From assembly GCA_029934815.1 (NCBI GenBank), contig JAOZLM010000191.1:1-5110 (forward strand): a stretch of 5,110 nucleotides of DNA. The letters are read 5' to 3'. Position numbers and translations under genes: made by a program. The notes under the pieces were generated by a model that did no database searches, was not told the DNA's origin, and worked only from the letters and a program-made list of their open reading frames with translations. This document shows positions 1-5,110 of this stretch, piece by piece. How positions within the stretch are numbered: position 1 is the first letter of the stretch; each line of letters starts with the position of its first letter. Origin of the DNA: Desulfocapsa sp. (lineage in GTDB: Bacteria; Desulfobacterota; Desulfobulbia; Desulfobulbales; Desulfocapsaceae).

Positions 1-24
1 TAAAGAATAATCTACAGCATAACG

Positions 25-288
25 TTATAATTTTCCAATTAATTGCTTTTTTTGTTTGCGGGTCAGTTGCTTGATTTGATGTTCACGGCTTGCTGCAGAG
101 GATCTGGAAGGGTGTGCTTTGGAATAGATGAGCGTCACAGGTCTTCGTCCCCGTGTGTATTTGGCACCTTTCGGACTACTGTTATGCTCGATTAAACGTT
201 GTTTTAGATTTATTGTAATTCCAGTATACAGCGTTTTGTCACTGCACTGTAGTATGTACACAAACCATTTTTGCTCTTTACTTTCCAT
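25..288 (-). CDS. GIY-YIG domain protein, YhbQ/UPF0213-like small nuclease family
   Basis: An 87-residue protein that is essentially one GIY-YIG domain. The GIY half appears as Y11-I12-L13 and the YIG half as Y21-T22-G23. R31 and E69 sit where the catalytic Arg and metal-binding Glu of GIY-YIG nucleases are expected, in the contexts LKQRLIEH and SREHQIK. The basic tail (residues 73-86) is typical of the YhbQ/UPF0213 group. Stand-alone members of this family are predicted endonucleases and a few show DNA cleavage, but the cellular role here is unknown. The ATG is the first possible start: an in-frame ATG five codons upstream is followed at once by TAA (298-303). No clear Shine-Dalgarno precedes it. 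The upstream cytochrome terminator ends only about 33 bp before the start, so expression must come from a very short promoter region or from read-through. The family call is firm; the function is not. Confidence 0.88.
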   Translation of the reverse strand: MESKEQKWFVYILQCSDKTLYTGITINLKQRLIEHNSSPKGAKYTRGRRPVTLIYSKAHPSRSSAASREHQIKQLTRKQKKQLIGKL

Positions 289-320
289 TACGAGAGTTTA
301 CATCGGTACCAGAAACTGTA

Positions 321-363
321 AATAAAAAAAGCCCCGGATATCTTTTTAAAGGATATCCGGGGC
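321..363 (-). terminator. Rho-independent terminator of the octaheme cytochrome gene
   Basis: A perfect 12-bp GC-rich stem pairs 331-342 (GCCCCGGATATC) with 352-363 (GATATCCGGGGC) around a 9-nt loop. On the minus strand the stem is followed by seven U residues (complement of 324-330). The stem begins 32 bp after the cytochrome stop codon. The plus strand has no U-tract after the hairpin, so it should work in one direction only. Confidence 0.93.
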
Positions 364-395
364 TCAATCGAACCGTTTAACTATAAGATTAACCC

Positions 396-1685
396 TTATT
401 TCTTATGGGTCGCTCTCATGGTTTTGGCAAGCTCAATTACTTCACCAAGATCTTCGGTCATCATGTTCCAACCATACCAGTAGGCATAGTCAGGGTTCAC
501 GTGAAAGAAGGCCTGATAAGCACGCATACGATGTTTCATGTACATACGAACCAGAATCTGGTCAATGTATGACAGTTTGCGCATATCTGAATCCCAGTTA
601 GCACCATTGGTGTGCATCATGGTGAGAAGGAAAGGATAGTTATGAGGATAGCTTGCTGGTTTTTCAATGATTCCATCTTTATAGAGTTCCGCTACTATTG
701 TAATGGCTTCTGCCATTAAACGGTCAGCTTTACCCAGGATGGCATCACCCATGTCAAGTTGGTCTTTGGCAAAGTTCCTTGAGTGGCAATTACTACAGGT
801 ATCGAGCATTTTATTACGCTCTTTTTCCCAGGACGCCTGGTCAAGTTTAGCCATTCTTACAGCCTTAACAGCGTCAAGGATTGCTGTGGGTTCACCGGTT
901 TCAGGATTAAGAACACCAAGAGCTTTGAGAATAACTACACGATCAGCTGCTTCCTGCTTATCTTCAGGAAGAGGCAGACGAACACCTAAGAAACCCCATG
1001 CGGTTTCATTTTGATGTGTTCCGTCAGGAAGGTGACAGGTCTGACAAGTTGGAGCAGCAGCTCCTTCTGGCAGAGAACCTTCAAGCTTTGCAAAGTAACG
1101 AACGCCATGCTTGGAGCTTGACCACATTTCCCACTGTGGATGATCGTAACCCATATGACAGGTCTGACATGCACGAGGATTGTTTGCTTCTTTCTTTGAG
1201 AATGTATGACGGGTATGACACTCGTCACAGGAGTTTGTCTGATAACGGTAACCGGCATCAACCTGAGCTTGTAACTGTTCCTCAGTACGGATACCCATGT
1301 TATGACAACCACCACAACCACGCCCACCTTCCATCAATTCATCAGGTGCTAAATGAGTTGCAGGGATGGCATTGAGTACAGCCCAGCCGAAATTATGCTT
1401 GCCCATGGCAAATGATTCGTACTGCTCTTCGTGACACTCCATACAAACAGCTTCAGTCGGCATTTTAGCCTTTTTGTAATCTTCAGCTGTTGAGTGTGCG
1501 TCGCCATGACAGGTAGCGCAGGTAACTTCTCCGCTTTCAGCATGTTTTGATGCCTGGAAATCCTTAACCATGCCAGGAGATACTTTTGTATGGCAATCGA
1601 TACAATTGTCTGCCAATGCTACACTTGTGGATGTAGCAAGCAGAGCAAAGGCACCAGCGGCCAATACTGCTTTAAATGATTTCAT
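396..1685 (-). CDS. Periplasmic octaheme cytochrome c of the HAO family (HAO-like / epsilon-Hao type)
   Basis: A 429-residue secreted cytochrome with eight CXXCH haem-binding motifs at residues 28, 56, 81, 124, 153, 173, 214 and 297. A Sec signal peptide covers residues 1-25: MKSFK, a hydrophobic stretch, then ALA before D26. HAO-family hallmarks are CDECHTRHTFS (153-163), CQTCHMGYDHPQWEMW followed by SSSKHG (173-194), and a long helical C-terminal part (about 305-425) rich in Tyr, with PDYAYWYGW at 399-406. KH pairs at 47-48, 96-97 and 192-193 are candidate distal haem ligands. In the family, haem 4 (here CGGCH, 124-128) is the catalytic site, and D181-H182 may match the active-site Asp-His. 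Relatives in aerobic nitrifiers oxidise hydroxylamine; anaerobe forms are linked to nitrite reduction toward hydroxylamine or ammonia. Nitrite/hydroxylamine chemistry is therefore the likely role, with direction unproven. The start is ATG 1685 because GGGAGGG lies just upstream; a TTG start at 1697 would place that RBS inside the gene. No membrane anchor and no NapC-type quinol partner is seen nearby. Confidence 0.88.
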   Translation of the reverse strand: MKSFKAVLAAGAFALLATSTSVALADNCIDCHTKVSPGMVKDFQASKHAESGEVTCATCHGDAHSTAEDYKKAKMPTEAVCMECHEEQYESFAMGKHNFGWAVLNAIPATHLAPDELMEGGRGCGGCHNMGIRTEEQLQAQVDAGYRYQTNSCDECHTRHTFSKKEANNPRACQTCHMGYDHPQWEMWSSSKHGVRYFAKLEGSLPEGAAAPTCQTCHLPDGTHQNETAWGFLGVRLPLPEDKQEAADRVVILKALGVLNPETGEPTAILDAVKAVRMAKLDQASWEKERNKMLDTCSNCHSRNFAKDQLDMGDAILGKADRLMAEAITIVAELYKDGIIEKPASYPHNYPFLLTMMHTNGANWDSDMRKLSYIDQILVRMYMKHRMRAYQAFFHVNPDYAYWYGWNMMTEDLGEVIELAKTMRATHKK

Positions 1686-1688
1686 TTT

Positions 1689-1695
1689 CCCTCCC
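1689..1695 (-). promoter_or_regulatory. Ribosome binding site that fixes the cytochrome start
   Basis: On the minus strand GGGAGGG stands three bases before ATG 1685. A longer in-frame reading from TTG at 1697 would include this sequence as coding and add MGGK before the signal peptide. A strong SD next to an ATG that begins a standard signal peptide favours the shorter form. Confidence 0.8.
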
Positions 1696-1721
1696 AAGGT
1701 GAAAATGGTTGATAAAATAGG

Positions 1722-1744
1722 TTCTTATCGCCAGTCGATAAGAA
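1722..1744. repeat. Perfect 9-bp inverted repeat in the predicted cytochrome 5' leader
   Basis: TTCTTATCG (1722-1730) and CGATAAGAA (1736-1744) are exact reverse complements around a 5-base loop. Relative to the inferred cytochrome transcription start at about 1756 it spans roughly +13 to +35. Neither strand has a U-tract after it, so it is not an intrinsic terminator. It could be an operator for a dimeric repressor or an mRNA hairpin; the sequence alone does not decide. Confidence 0.6.
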
Positions 1745-1762
1745 AAAATATTTAATAAAAAC

Positions 1763-1768
1763 AATATA
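1763..1768 (-). promoter_or_regulatory. Candidate -10 box of the cytochrome promoter
   Basis: TATATT on the minus strand matches TATAAT at five of six positions. It predicts transcription starting near 1756 with a leader of about 71 nt. The corresponding -35 position (1791-1786, ATGTTT) is poor, as expected for a promoter that relies on an activator. The FNR-type palindrome is centred at exactly -41.5 from this inferred start, which supports the assignment. Confidence 0.6.
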
Positions 1769-1790
1769 GTCCGTAGTTAATCACAAAACA

Positions 1791-1804
1791 TTGACATAAG
1801 TCAA
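1791..1804. promoter_or_regulatory. FNR/CRP-family operator, TTGAC-N4-GTCAA
   Basis: TTGACATAAGTCAA has perfect 5-bp half-sites with the 4-base spacer of FNR/DNR/FixK-type sites (consensus TTGAT-N4-ATCAA; core TTGA-N6-TCAA). Its centre at 1797.5 is -41.5 from the inferred cytochrome start, the class II activator position. It lies 123 bp before the tatC start and contains an exact TTGACA on the plus strand, but no good -10 follows there, so control of the cytochrome is the better reading. Which regulator binds (FNR, DNR, HcpR or another) cannot be told from the site. Confidence 0.7.
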
Positions 1805-1899
1805 CTTTAATCCATGGAAAAGCCAATCTTGTGTAGTTCTGTTGGTGCTCTTTGCTTGCTGTAAAGGAGGATTTAAGGTAAAAAAGAAAAGCATTTAAC

Positions 1900-1906
1900 A
1901 AGGAGG
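1900..1906 (+). promoter_or_regulatory. Probable tatC ribosome binding site with long spacing
   Basis: AAGGAGG is a full Shine-Dalgarno match, but it lies 14 bases before ATG 1921, longer than usual. A weaker GAG at 1914-1916 is closer. No alternative in-frame start lies between the SD and the ATG. A second SD-like AAAGGAGG at 1863-1870 has no start codon at a useful distance. Confidence 0.55.
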
Positions 1907-1920
1907 AAACAAAGAGCATA

Positions 1921-2736
1921 ATGCAGGAAGAAGCGGACGAAAAAAAGAAAATTACTGATGAGGGTAGCCAGAGTTTTGAATCTCAAGCACTCACTGAACA
2001 TTTGCGAGAACTACGTTCCTGTCTGATTACCTCGTTAATTGCTGTAATAATAGGGTTTGCAGGGTCGTACGGTTTTATTAAACCAATTGGAACCTGGTTT
2101 TTTAAACCCCTGATGGATGTTTTGCCGGAAGGGAGCACACTGATTTTTACCTCTTACCAGGAAGGCTTCTTTTTCTATCTGAAACTTGCCCTTGTCTGTG
2201 GCTTATTTTTTGCGACACCTGTTATTTTTTATCAGATATGGCGATTTATCGCTCCCGGCCTGTTTAAACATGAAAAGCGGGTGTTGGTGCCTTTTACCTT
2301 TCTTTCAACAATCTGTTTTCTTGGTGGAGCAGCTTTTGGGTATCTGGTTGTGTTCCCTCCGGCTTTTAGCTTTCTTGTTGGCTATTCTAATGAATTTCTT
2401 ACTTCCATGCCGGCAGTCAGCGAATATTTCTCTTTAGCATTGCGTCTGCTTATTGCCTTCGGAGTTATTTTCGAGATGCCTGTTTTGATGGTATTCCTTG
2501 CGAAAATGGGCATTGTGACGGTCGCTTTCCTAAATAAAAACAGAAAGTATGCCATTTTAATAAACTTTGTTATTGCCGCAATCCTTACTCCCACTCCCGA
2601 TGTCGTCAATCAGATGATGATGGGTATCCCACTGTTGATCCTCTACGAAATAAGTGTTGTAGCTGTTTATTTCTTCGGAAAGAAAACTTTCGGTGGGTTT
2701 ACTGAAGATGAAGAGGCAAGTTCTGGAATTAATTAA
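1921..2736 (+). CDS. tatC: Sec-independent protein translocase subunit TatC
   Basis: A 271-residue polytopic membrane protein of the TatC family, which recognises twin-arginine signal peptides and, with TatA-type proteins, moves folded proteins across the inner membrane. An acidic and lysine-rich N-terminal tail (1-20) precedes the conserved LTEHLRELR (24-32). Six hydrophobic segments follow, roughly at 34-53, 84-107, 121-144, 166-195, 210-223 and 232-253. RFIAPGLFKHEKR (108-120) carries the substrate-binding pair F109 and E118, equivalent to F94 and E103 of E. coli TatC. FEMPV (184-188) supplies the conserved glutamate of the fifth segment, and TPTPDVVNQ (223-231) the periplasmic P-D motif. 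The acidic C-terminus ends in EDEEASSGIN. Length is close to the usual 240-260 plus the N-terminal tail. No tatA or tatB lies in the window, so partners must be elsewhere or further upstream. It diverges from the cytochrome gene, which uses a Sec signal rather than a twin-arginine one. Confidence 0.96.
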   Translation: MQEEADEKKKITDEGSQSFESQALTEHLRELRSCLITSLIAVIIGFAGSYGFIKPIGTWFFKPLMDVLPEGSTLIFTSYQEGFFFYLKLALVCGLFFATPVIFYQIWRFIAPGLFKHEKRVLVPFTFLSTICFLGGAAFGYLVVFPPAFSFLVGYSNEFLTSMPAVSEYFSLALRLLIAFGVIFEMPVLMVFLAKMGIVTVAFLNKNRKYAILINFVIAAILTPTPDVVNQMMMGIPLLILYEISVVAVYFFGKKTFGGFTEDEEASSGIN

Positions 2737-2746
2737 TTGAATACGG

Positions 2747-2752
2747 TATAAT
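2747..2752 (+). promoter_or_regulatory. Possible -10 box for the aldolase-epimerase pair
   Basis: An exact TATAAT lies 11 bp after the tatC stop, predicting a transcript start near 2759 and a leader of about 72 nt before the aldolase. No recognisable -35 lies 16-18 bp upstream and there is no TG extension, so it may be chance in an AT-rich gap. The 94-bp gap between tatC and the aldolase makes a separate promoter plausible; no terminator is visible after tatC. Confidence 0.35.
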
Positions 2753-2820
2753 TAGAGGCAATGAAAATCGAAAAATGGTGAAGTGCCTTTCAAGAAATGT
2801 GTGCAGATATTGAAAATTAC

Positions 2821-2825
2821 GGAGG
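2821..2825 (+). promoter_or_regulatory. Ribosome binding site that fixes the aldolase start
   Basis: GGAGG with a 5-base spacer before ATG 2831 gives an ideal initiation site. The same frame is open upstream to a GTG at 2783, but that would translate through this SD and add 16 residues with no family resemblance. Confidence 0.85.
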
Positions 2826-2830
2826 TTTGT

Positions 2831-4102
2831 ATGAGTAAGAGTACAGATTTTGCAAAAGCCCTGGAAGTTGGTCGTCCACCGAACATTCAAAAACTATTCC
2901 CCAATTCAAAAGCCTTACTGGTAAGTGGAAAAGTTATAGACAGAGCACTTATGGCCAAAGGCGGAGCTATGACCATGGCCGCCAATGGTCGAAATTACTT
3001 CGTGATTCGCGGTGCTTTAATGGCTGCCCAGCGTGCAAATAGTGCAATTATTATTGAAATTGCCAGGTCGGAGTGTAATTACTGTCCGGTGAATTTCTGG
3101 AATATGGCACGAGTTGTTGATGCACTGTGTAATGAAATGGGAATCACAATTCCGGTGGCAATTCATGCTGATCACTACGGTATAAAACAGGAGTCAGATA
3201 TTCCGGTAGCCAAAATTGATATCCCTACAATTTTTGATGCGGGCATTACCTCCATTGCCGTTGATGCGTCTCACATGCTTGATGATAAAAACCTCCTTGC
3301 CAACCTGGAACTCAATTCCGTTATCCCCGCTTGGGCAGGTCTTGAAACAGAGGTTGGCGAAATTAAGGGAGAGCAGGGTTTATCAACAGTTGATGATGCT
3401 TCATTTCTTATAAAAGGTTTGAATGCTCATACCATTTGTCCCGACTGGATTGCCTTAAATAATGGCAGCACTCACGGGCTTGAAGCGTCCGGACAAGGTA
3501 TTCAGGTGCCACTGACTGGTGAAATTCATAATGCCCTGGCTCCTTACGGAACATCTGGTGCGCAGCATGGTACTTCTGGTAACAGTTCTGAAAAGCTTCG
3601 TTCGATTTGTAAAGATACCAAAACAACAAAAGCAAATGTTGCAACCGCTTTACAGATGGTAGGCTGGGGGCTTGAAGTGAATGACGATGGCAATGCTATT
3701 CAGGATGCTGACGGACGATTTGTAAAAGTAAAAGGTGAAGGCTTAAGTGAAGAGGCATGGCAGCAGGTAGTCGCCTTTGCCGATGAAAAAGGCTGGAAGG
3801 CTGGAGATTATAAGTGGCTGAATTTACCAATGGAGACAAAACTTCTTGGTCAGCCAGCGGATATTCGTGAACGGATGTGTAAACGGGTTGAAGATTTTTC
3901 CTATAATATGCTTGTTAATGTGTTTAATGCCGAAAATTCAGCAGATCTTGCGAAAGAGGCAATTCTTACAGCAGGATCCTACGATATGGGTGCAAAAGCA
4001 GATCGCATTGAAGATCCGGCCGACTGGACCGAAGAGAAAATAATTGAGCGTGCCAAAGAGCTCGACACAGATAGAGGACCTGAAGGGGATTTTGATGACT
4101 GA
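2831..4102 (+). CDS. Divergent class II (zinc-dependent) fructose-bisphosphate aldolase family protein
   Basis: A 423-residue member of the class II aldolase superfamily, which uses a divalent metal for reversible aldol cleavage of ketose bisphosphates. Motifs resemble the class IIA layout of E. coli FbaA. IHADHYGIK (111-119) gives catalytic D114 and zinc ligand H115. DASHMLD (145-151) is followed by LETEVGEIKGEQG (171-183), which carries metal-site glutamates. ALNNGSTHG (208-216) gives zinc ligand H215, and QHGTSGNSSEKL (245-256) gives H246 in place of the usual HGGSG. KANVATAL (267-274) is the substrate-binding strand near the barrel end. Every motif deviates from textbook wording, and the chain is 60-140 residues longer than usual class II enzymes, with an extra segment around 281-335 and an acidic tail (391-423). 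Fructose 1,6-bisphosphate is the likely substrate because all catalytic residues are kept, but another sugar phosphate is possible. Its stop overlaps the next gene by 8 bp. Confidence 0.82.
   Translation: MSKSTDFAKALEVGRPPNIQKLFPNSKALLVSGKVIDRALMAKGGAMTMAANGRNYFVIRGALMAAQRANSAIIIEIARSECNYCPVNFWNMARVVDALCNEMGITIPVAIHADHYGIKQESDIPVAKIDIPTIFDAGITSIAVDASHMLDDKNLLANLELNSVIPAWAGLETEVGEIKGEQGLSTVDDASFLIKGLNAHTICPDWIALNNGSTHGLEASGQGIQVPLTGEIHNALAPYGTSGAQHGTSGNSSEKLRSICKDTKTTKANVATALQMVGWGLEVNDDGNAIQDADGRFVKVKGEGLSEEAWQQVVAFADEKGWKAGDYKWLNLPMETKLLGQPADIRERMCKRVEDFSYNMLVNVFNAENSADLAKEAILTAGSYDMGAKADRIEDPADWTEEKIIERAKELDTDRGPEGDFDD
4083..4088 (+). promoter_or_regulatory. Ribosome binding site for the epimerase, inside the aldolase 3' end
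   Basis: AAGGGG with a 6-base spacer precedes ATG 4095, which itself overlaps the aldolase stop in ATGACTGA. This favours 4095 over the alternative ATG at 4113, which has only a weak upstream GAG although MKKILVTG would be the more typical family N-terminus. Confidence 0.65.
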
Positions 4103-5110
4103 GAGTACAAAGATGAAAAAGATACTGGTTACCGGGACTGCCGGTTTTATCGGATCATTTCTTGCCAAAAAACTGCGGGAAGCCGGCTGTGATGTTACCG
4201 GGATTGATACCATCACCGACTATTATGATGTAAGTCTGAAACGTGATCGCTTGAAAACGATTGCGGAAGGTGAAAATTTCAGGAATCTTGAAATTGATAT
4301 TGCTGATCGGGCATCCATGGAAAAACTGTTTACCGAGAATAGTTTTGATGCTGTGGTAAATCTCGCAGCCCAGCCTGGTGTGCGATATTCACTGATTAAT
4401 CCTGCTTCTTATGTTGATACAAATCTGGTTGGTTTTGGTAATCTTCTTGAAGGTTGCAGGCATTCCCATGTGAAACATTTTGTGTATGCATCGTCCAGTT
4501 CGGTTTATGGAGCAAATACCAAACAACCTTTTTCTGAGCATGATAATGTAAATCATCCTGTTTCTTTGTATGCGGCATCGAAAAAAGCCAATGAATTGAT
4601 GGCACATTCTTATAGTCACCTTTATGGATTACCCTGTACCGGTTTACGGTTTTTTACCGTGTATGGCCCGTGGGGACGACCCGATATGGCTCCCATGCTC
4701 TTTGCTAAAGCAATCCTCGCTGGTGAACCAATCAATGTTTTTAACAACGGTAATATGGAGCGTGATTTCACCTTTGTTGATGATATTGTGGAAGGGGTTG
4801 CCCGTGTTATCCAAAAACCCGCTGAGCCTGATTTTAGCTGGGACAGTGAAAATCCTGATACTGCAACATCATATTGTCCGTATAGGGTTTATAATATTGG
4901 TAATAATAAGAAAGAACGGCTTCTCTATTTTATCCAGCTTCTGGAGGAAAATCTTGGGAAAATGGCGGATAAGAACTTTATGCCCATGCAGCCAGGTGAT
5001 GTACAGGCTACCTATGCCAATGTAGACGATCTGATTCGGGATTTTGATTATAAACCAGACACCCCCTTAGACGTGGGAGTAAAGAAGTTTGTAGACTGGT
5101 ATTTGAGTTA
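4095..5110 (+). CDS. UDP-glucuronate 4-epimerase-like NAD-dependent epimerase (extended SDR), open at the window edge
   Basis: An open frame of 338 codons runs to the window end, where the last two bases (TA) leave the final codon incomplete. It is near the family's usual 335-340 residues, so little or nothing is missing. The NAD-binding motif TGTAGFIG is at 13-20 (first glycine G14), with acidic D38 ending the second strand. YDVSLKRDRL (44-53) and AAQPGVRYSL (91-100) follow. ASSSSVYG (132-139) and Y159-x3-K163 form the catalytic Ser-Tyr-Lys set. GLRFFTVYGPWGRPDMA (183-199) and RDFTFVDDIVEG (223-234) are typical of bacterial UDP-glucuronate 4-epimerases, which make UDP-galacturonate for lipopolysaccharide or capsule. 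A second nucleotide-sugar substrate cannot be excluded from sequence. Position 94 is Pro where relatives usually have Ala (AAQAGVRYS). It overlaps the aldolase stop by 8 bp, suggesting translational coupling. The cytoplasmic location is inferred from the lack of a signal peptide. Confidence 0.88.
   Translation, partial: MTESTKMKKILVTGTAGFIGSFLAKKLREAGCDVTGIDTITDYYDVSLKRDRLKTIAEGENFRNLEIDIADRASMEKLFTENSFDAVVNLAAQPGVRYSLINPASYVDTNLVGFGNLLEGCRHSHVKHFVYASSSSVYGANTKQPFSEHDNVNHPVSLYAASKKANELMAHSYSHLYGLPCTGLRFFTVYGPWGRPDMAPMLFAKAILAGEPINVFNNGNMERDFTFVDDIVEGVARVIQKPAEPDFSWDSENPDTATSYCPYRVYNIGNNKKERLLYFIQLLEENLGKMADKNFMPMQPGDVQATYANVDDLIRDFDYKPDTPLDVGVKKFVDWYLS

Noticed and set aside
128..325. A 65-residue plus-strand frame antisense to the GIY-YIG gene
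   Set aside because: It is the antisense shadow of a gene with clear catalytic motifs, runs into the terminator region, and has no recognisable domain or SD.
986..1375. Long alternative open frames on both strands inside the cytochrome gene
   Set aside because: They overlap the eight-haem reading frame completely, have low-complexity or His/Val-rich translations with no domain, and no ribosome binding site; they are shadows of the cytochrome.
1791..1819. TTGACA at 1791-1796 as a plus-strand -35 box for tatC
   Set aside because: No acceptable -10 hexamer lies 16-18 bp downstream (ATGGAA region), and the TTGACA is better explained as half of the palindromic operator.
1845..1898. Possible 17-codon leader peptide before tatC starting at GTG
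   Set aside because: There is no ribosome binding site in front of the GTG, and the frame simply reads through the first SD-like sequence.
2761..2781. Six-codon mini-ORF (ATG to TGA) between tatC and the aldolase
   Set aside because: The nearby AGAGG is only two bases from the ATG, the peptide is tiny, and no attenuator-like hairpin accompanies it.
2783..2830. A GTG start 16 codons upstream of the chosen aldolase start
   Set aside because: A strong GGAGG with ideal spacing directly before ATG 2831 would otherwise be translated, and the extra residues show no family resemblance.
3938..4619. Minus-strand frames opposite the aldolase end and the epimerase
   Set aside because: They lie antisense to a continuous epimerase frame carrying TGTAGFIG, YxxxK and other conserved motifs, and have no domain content of their own.

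Overview
The window looks like chromosomal DNA of an anaerobic, moderately low-GC Gram-negative bacterium. The best guess is Desulfobacterota (Desulfobulbales-like). This rests on the combination of a secreted octaheme cytochrome of the hydroxylamine-oxidoreductase (HAO) family, a TatC translocase subunit, strong GGAGG ribosome binding sites and an FNR/CRP-type operator. The lineage is an inference from gene content and protein style, not a database result.

Layout. On the minus strand, a small GIY-YIG domain protein (25-288) lies downstream of a strong intrinsic terminator (321-363). That terminator closes the transcription unit of an eight-haem periplasmic cytochrome c (396-1685). The 235-bp divergent region (1686-1920) separates the cytochrome from tatC and is the most information-rich non-coding stretch. 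It holds a TTGAC-N4-GTCAA palindrome, a TATATT -10 box placed so that the palindrome centre falls at exactly -41.5, and a perfect 9-bp inverted repeat in the predicted cytochrome 5' leader. On the plus strand, tatC (1921-2736) is followed after 94 bp by a divergent class II aldolase (2831-4102). The aldolase stop overlaps the start of a UDP-glucuronate 4-epimerase-like SDR gene (4095 to the window edge). That last gene is open at its 3' end but appears to lack only a few codons at most.

How the genes relate. The cytochrome is probably a periplasmic nitrogen-oxide (nitrite/hydroxylamine) redox enzyme switched on under anaerobic or nitrosative conditions by an FNR/CRP-family activator. TatC serves folded-protein export; the cytochrome itself carries a Sec-type signal peptide, so the two neighbours need not be linked. 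The aldolase and the epimerase overlap by 8 bp and are probably translationally coupled. They join triose/hexose phosphate chemistry to nucleotide-sugar (UDP-galacturonate) supply for surface polysaccharide. No RNA genes, CRISPR arrays, insertion sequences or phage genes were seen. I did not find a convincing new multi-gene system; the points most worth checking are the cytochrome with its regulatory region and the unusual aldolase.
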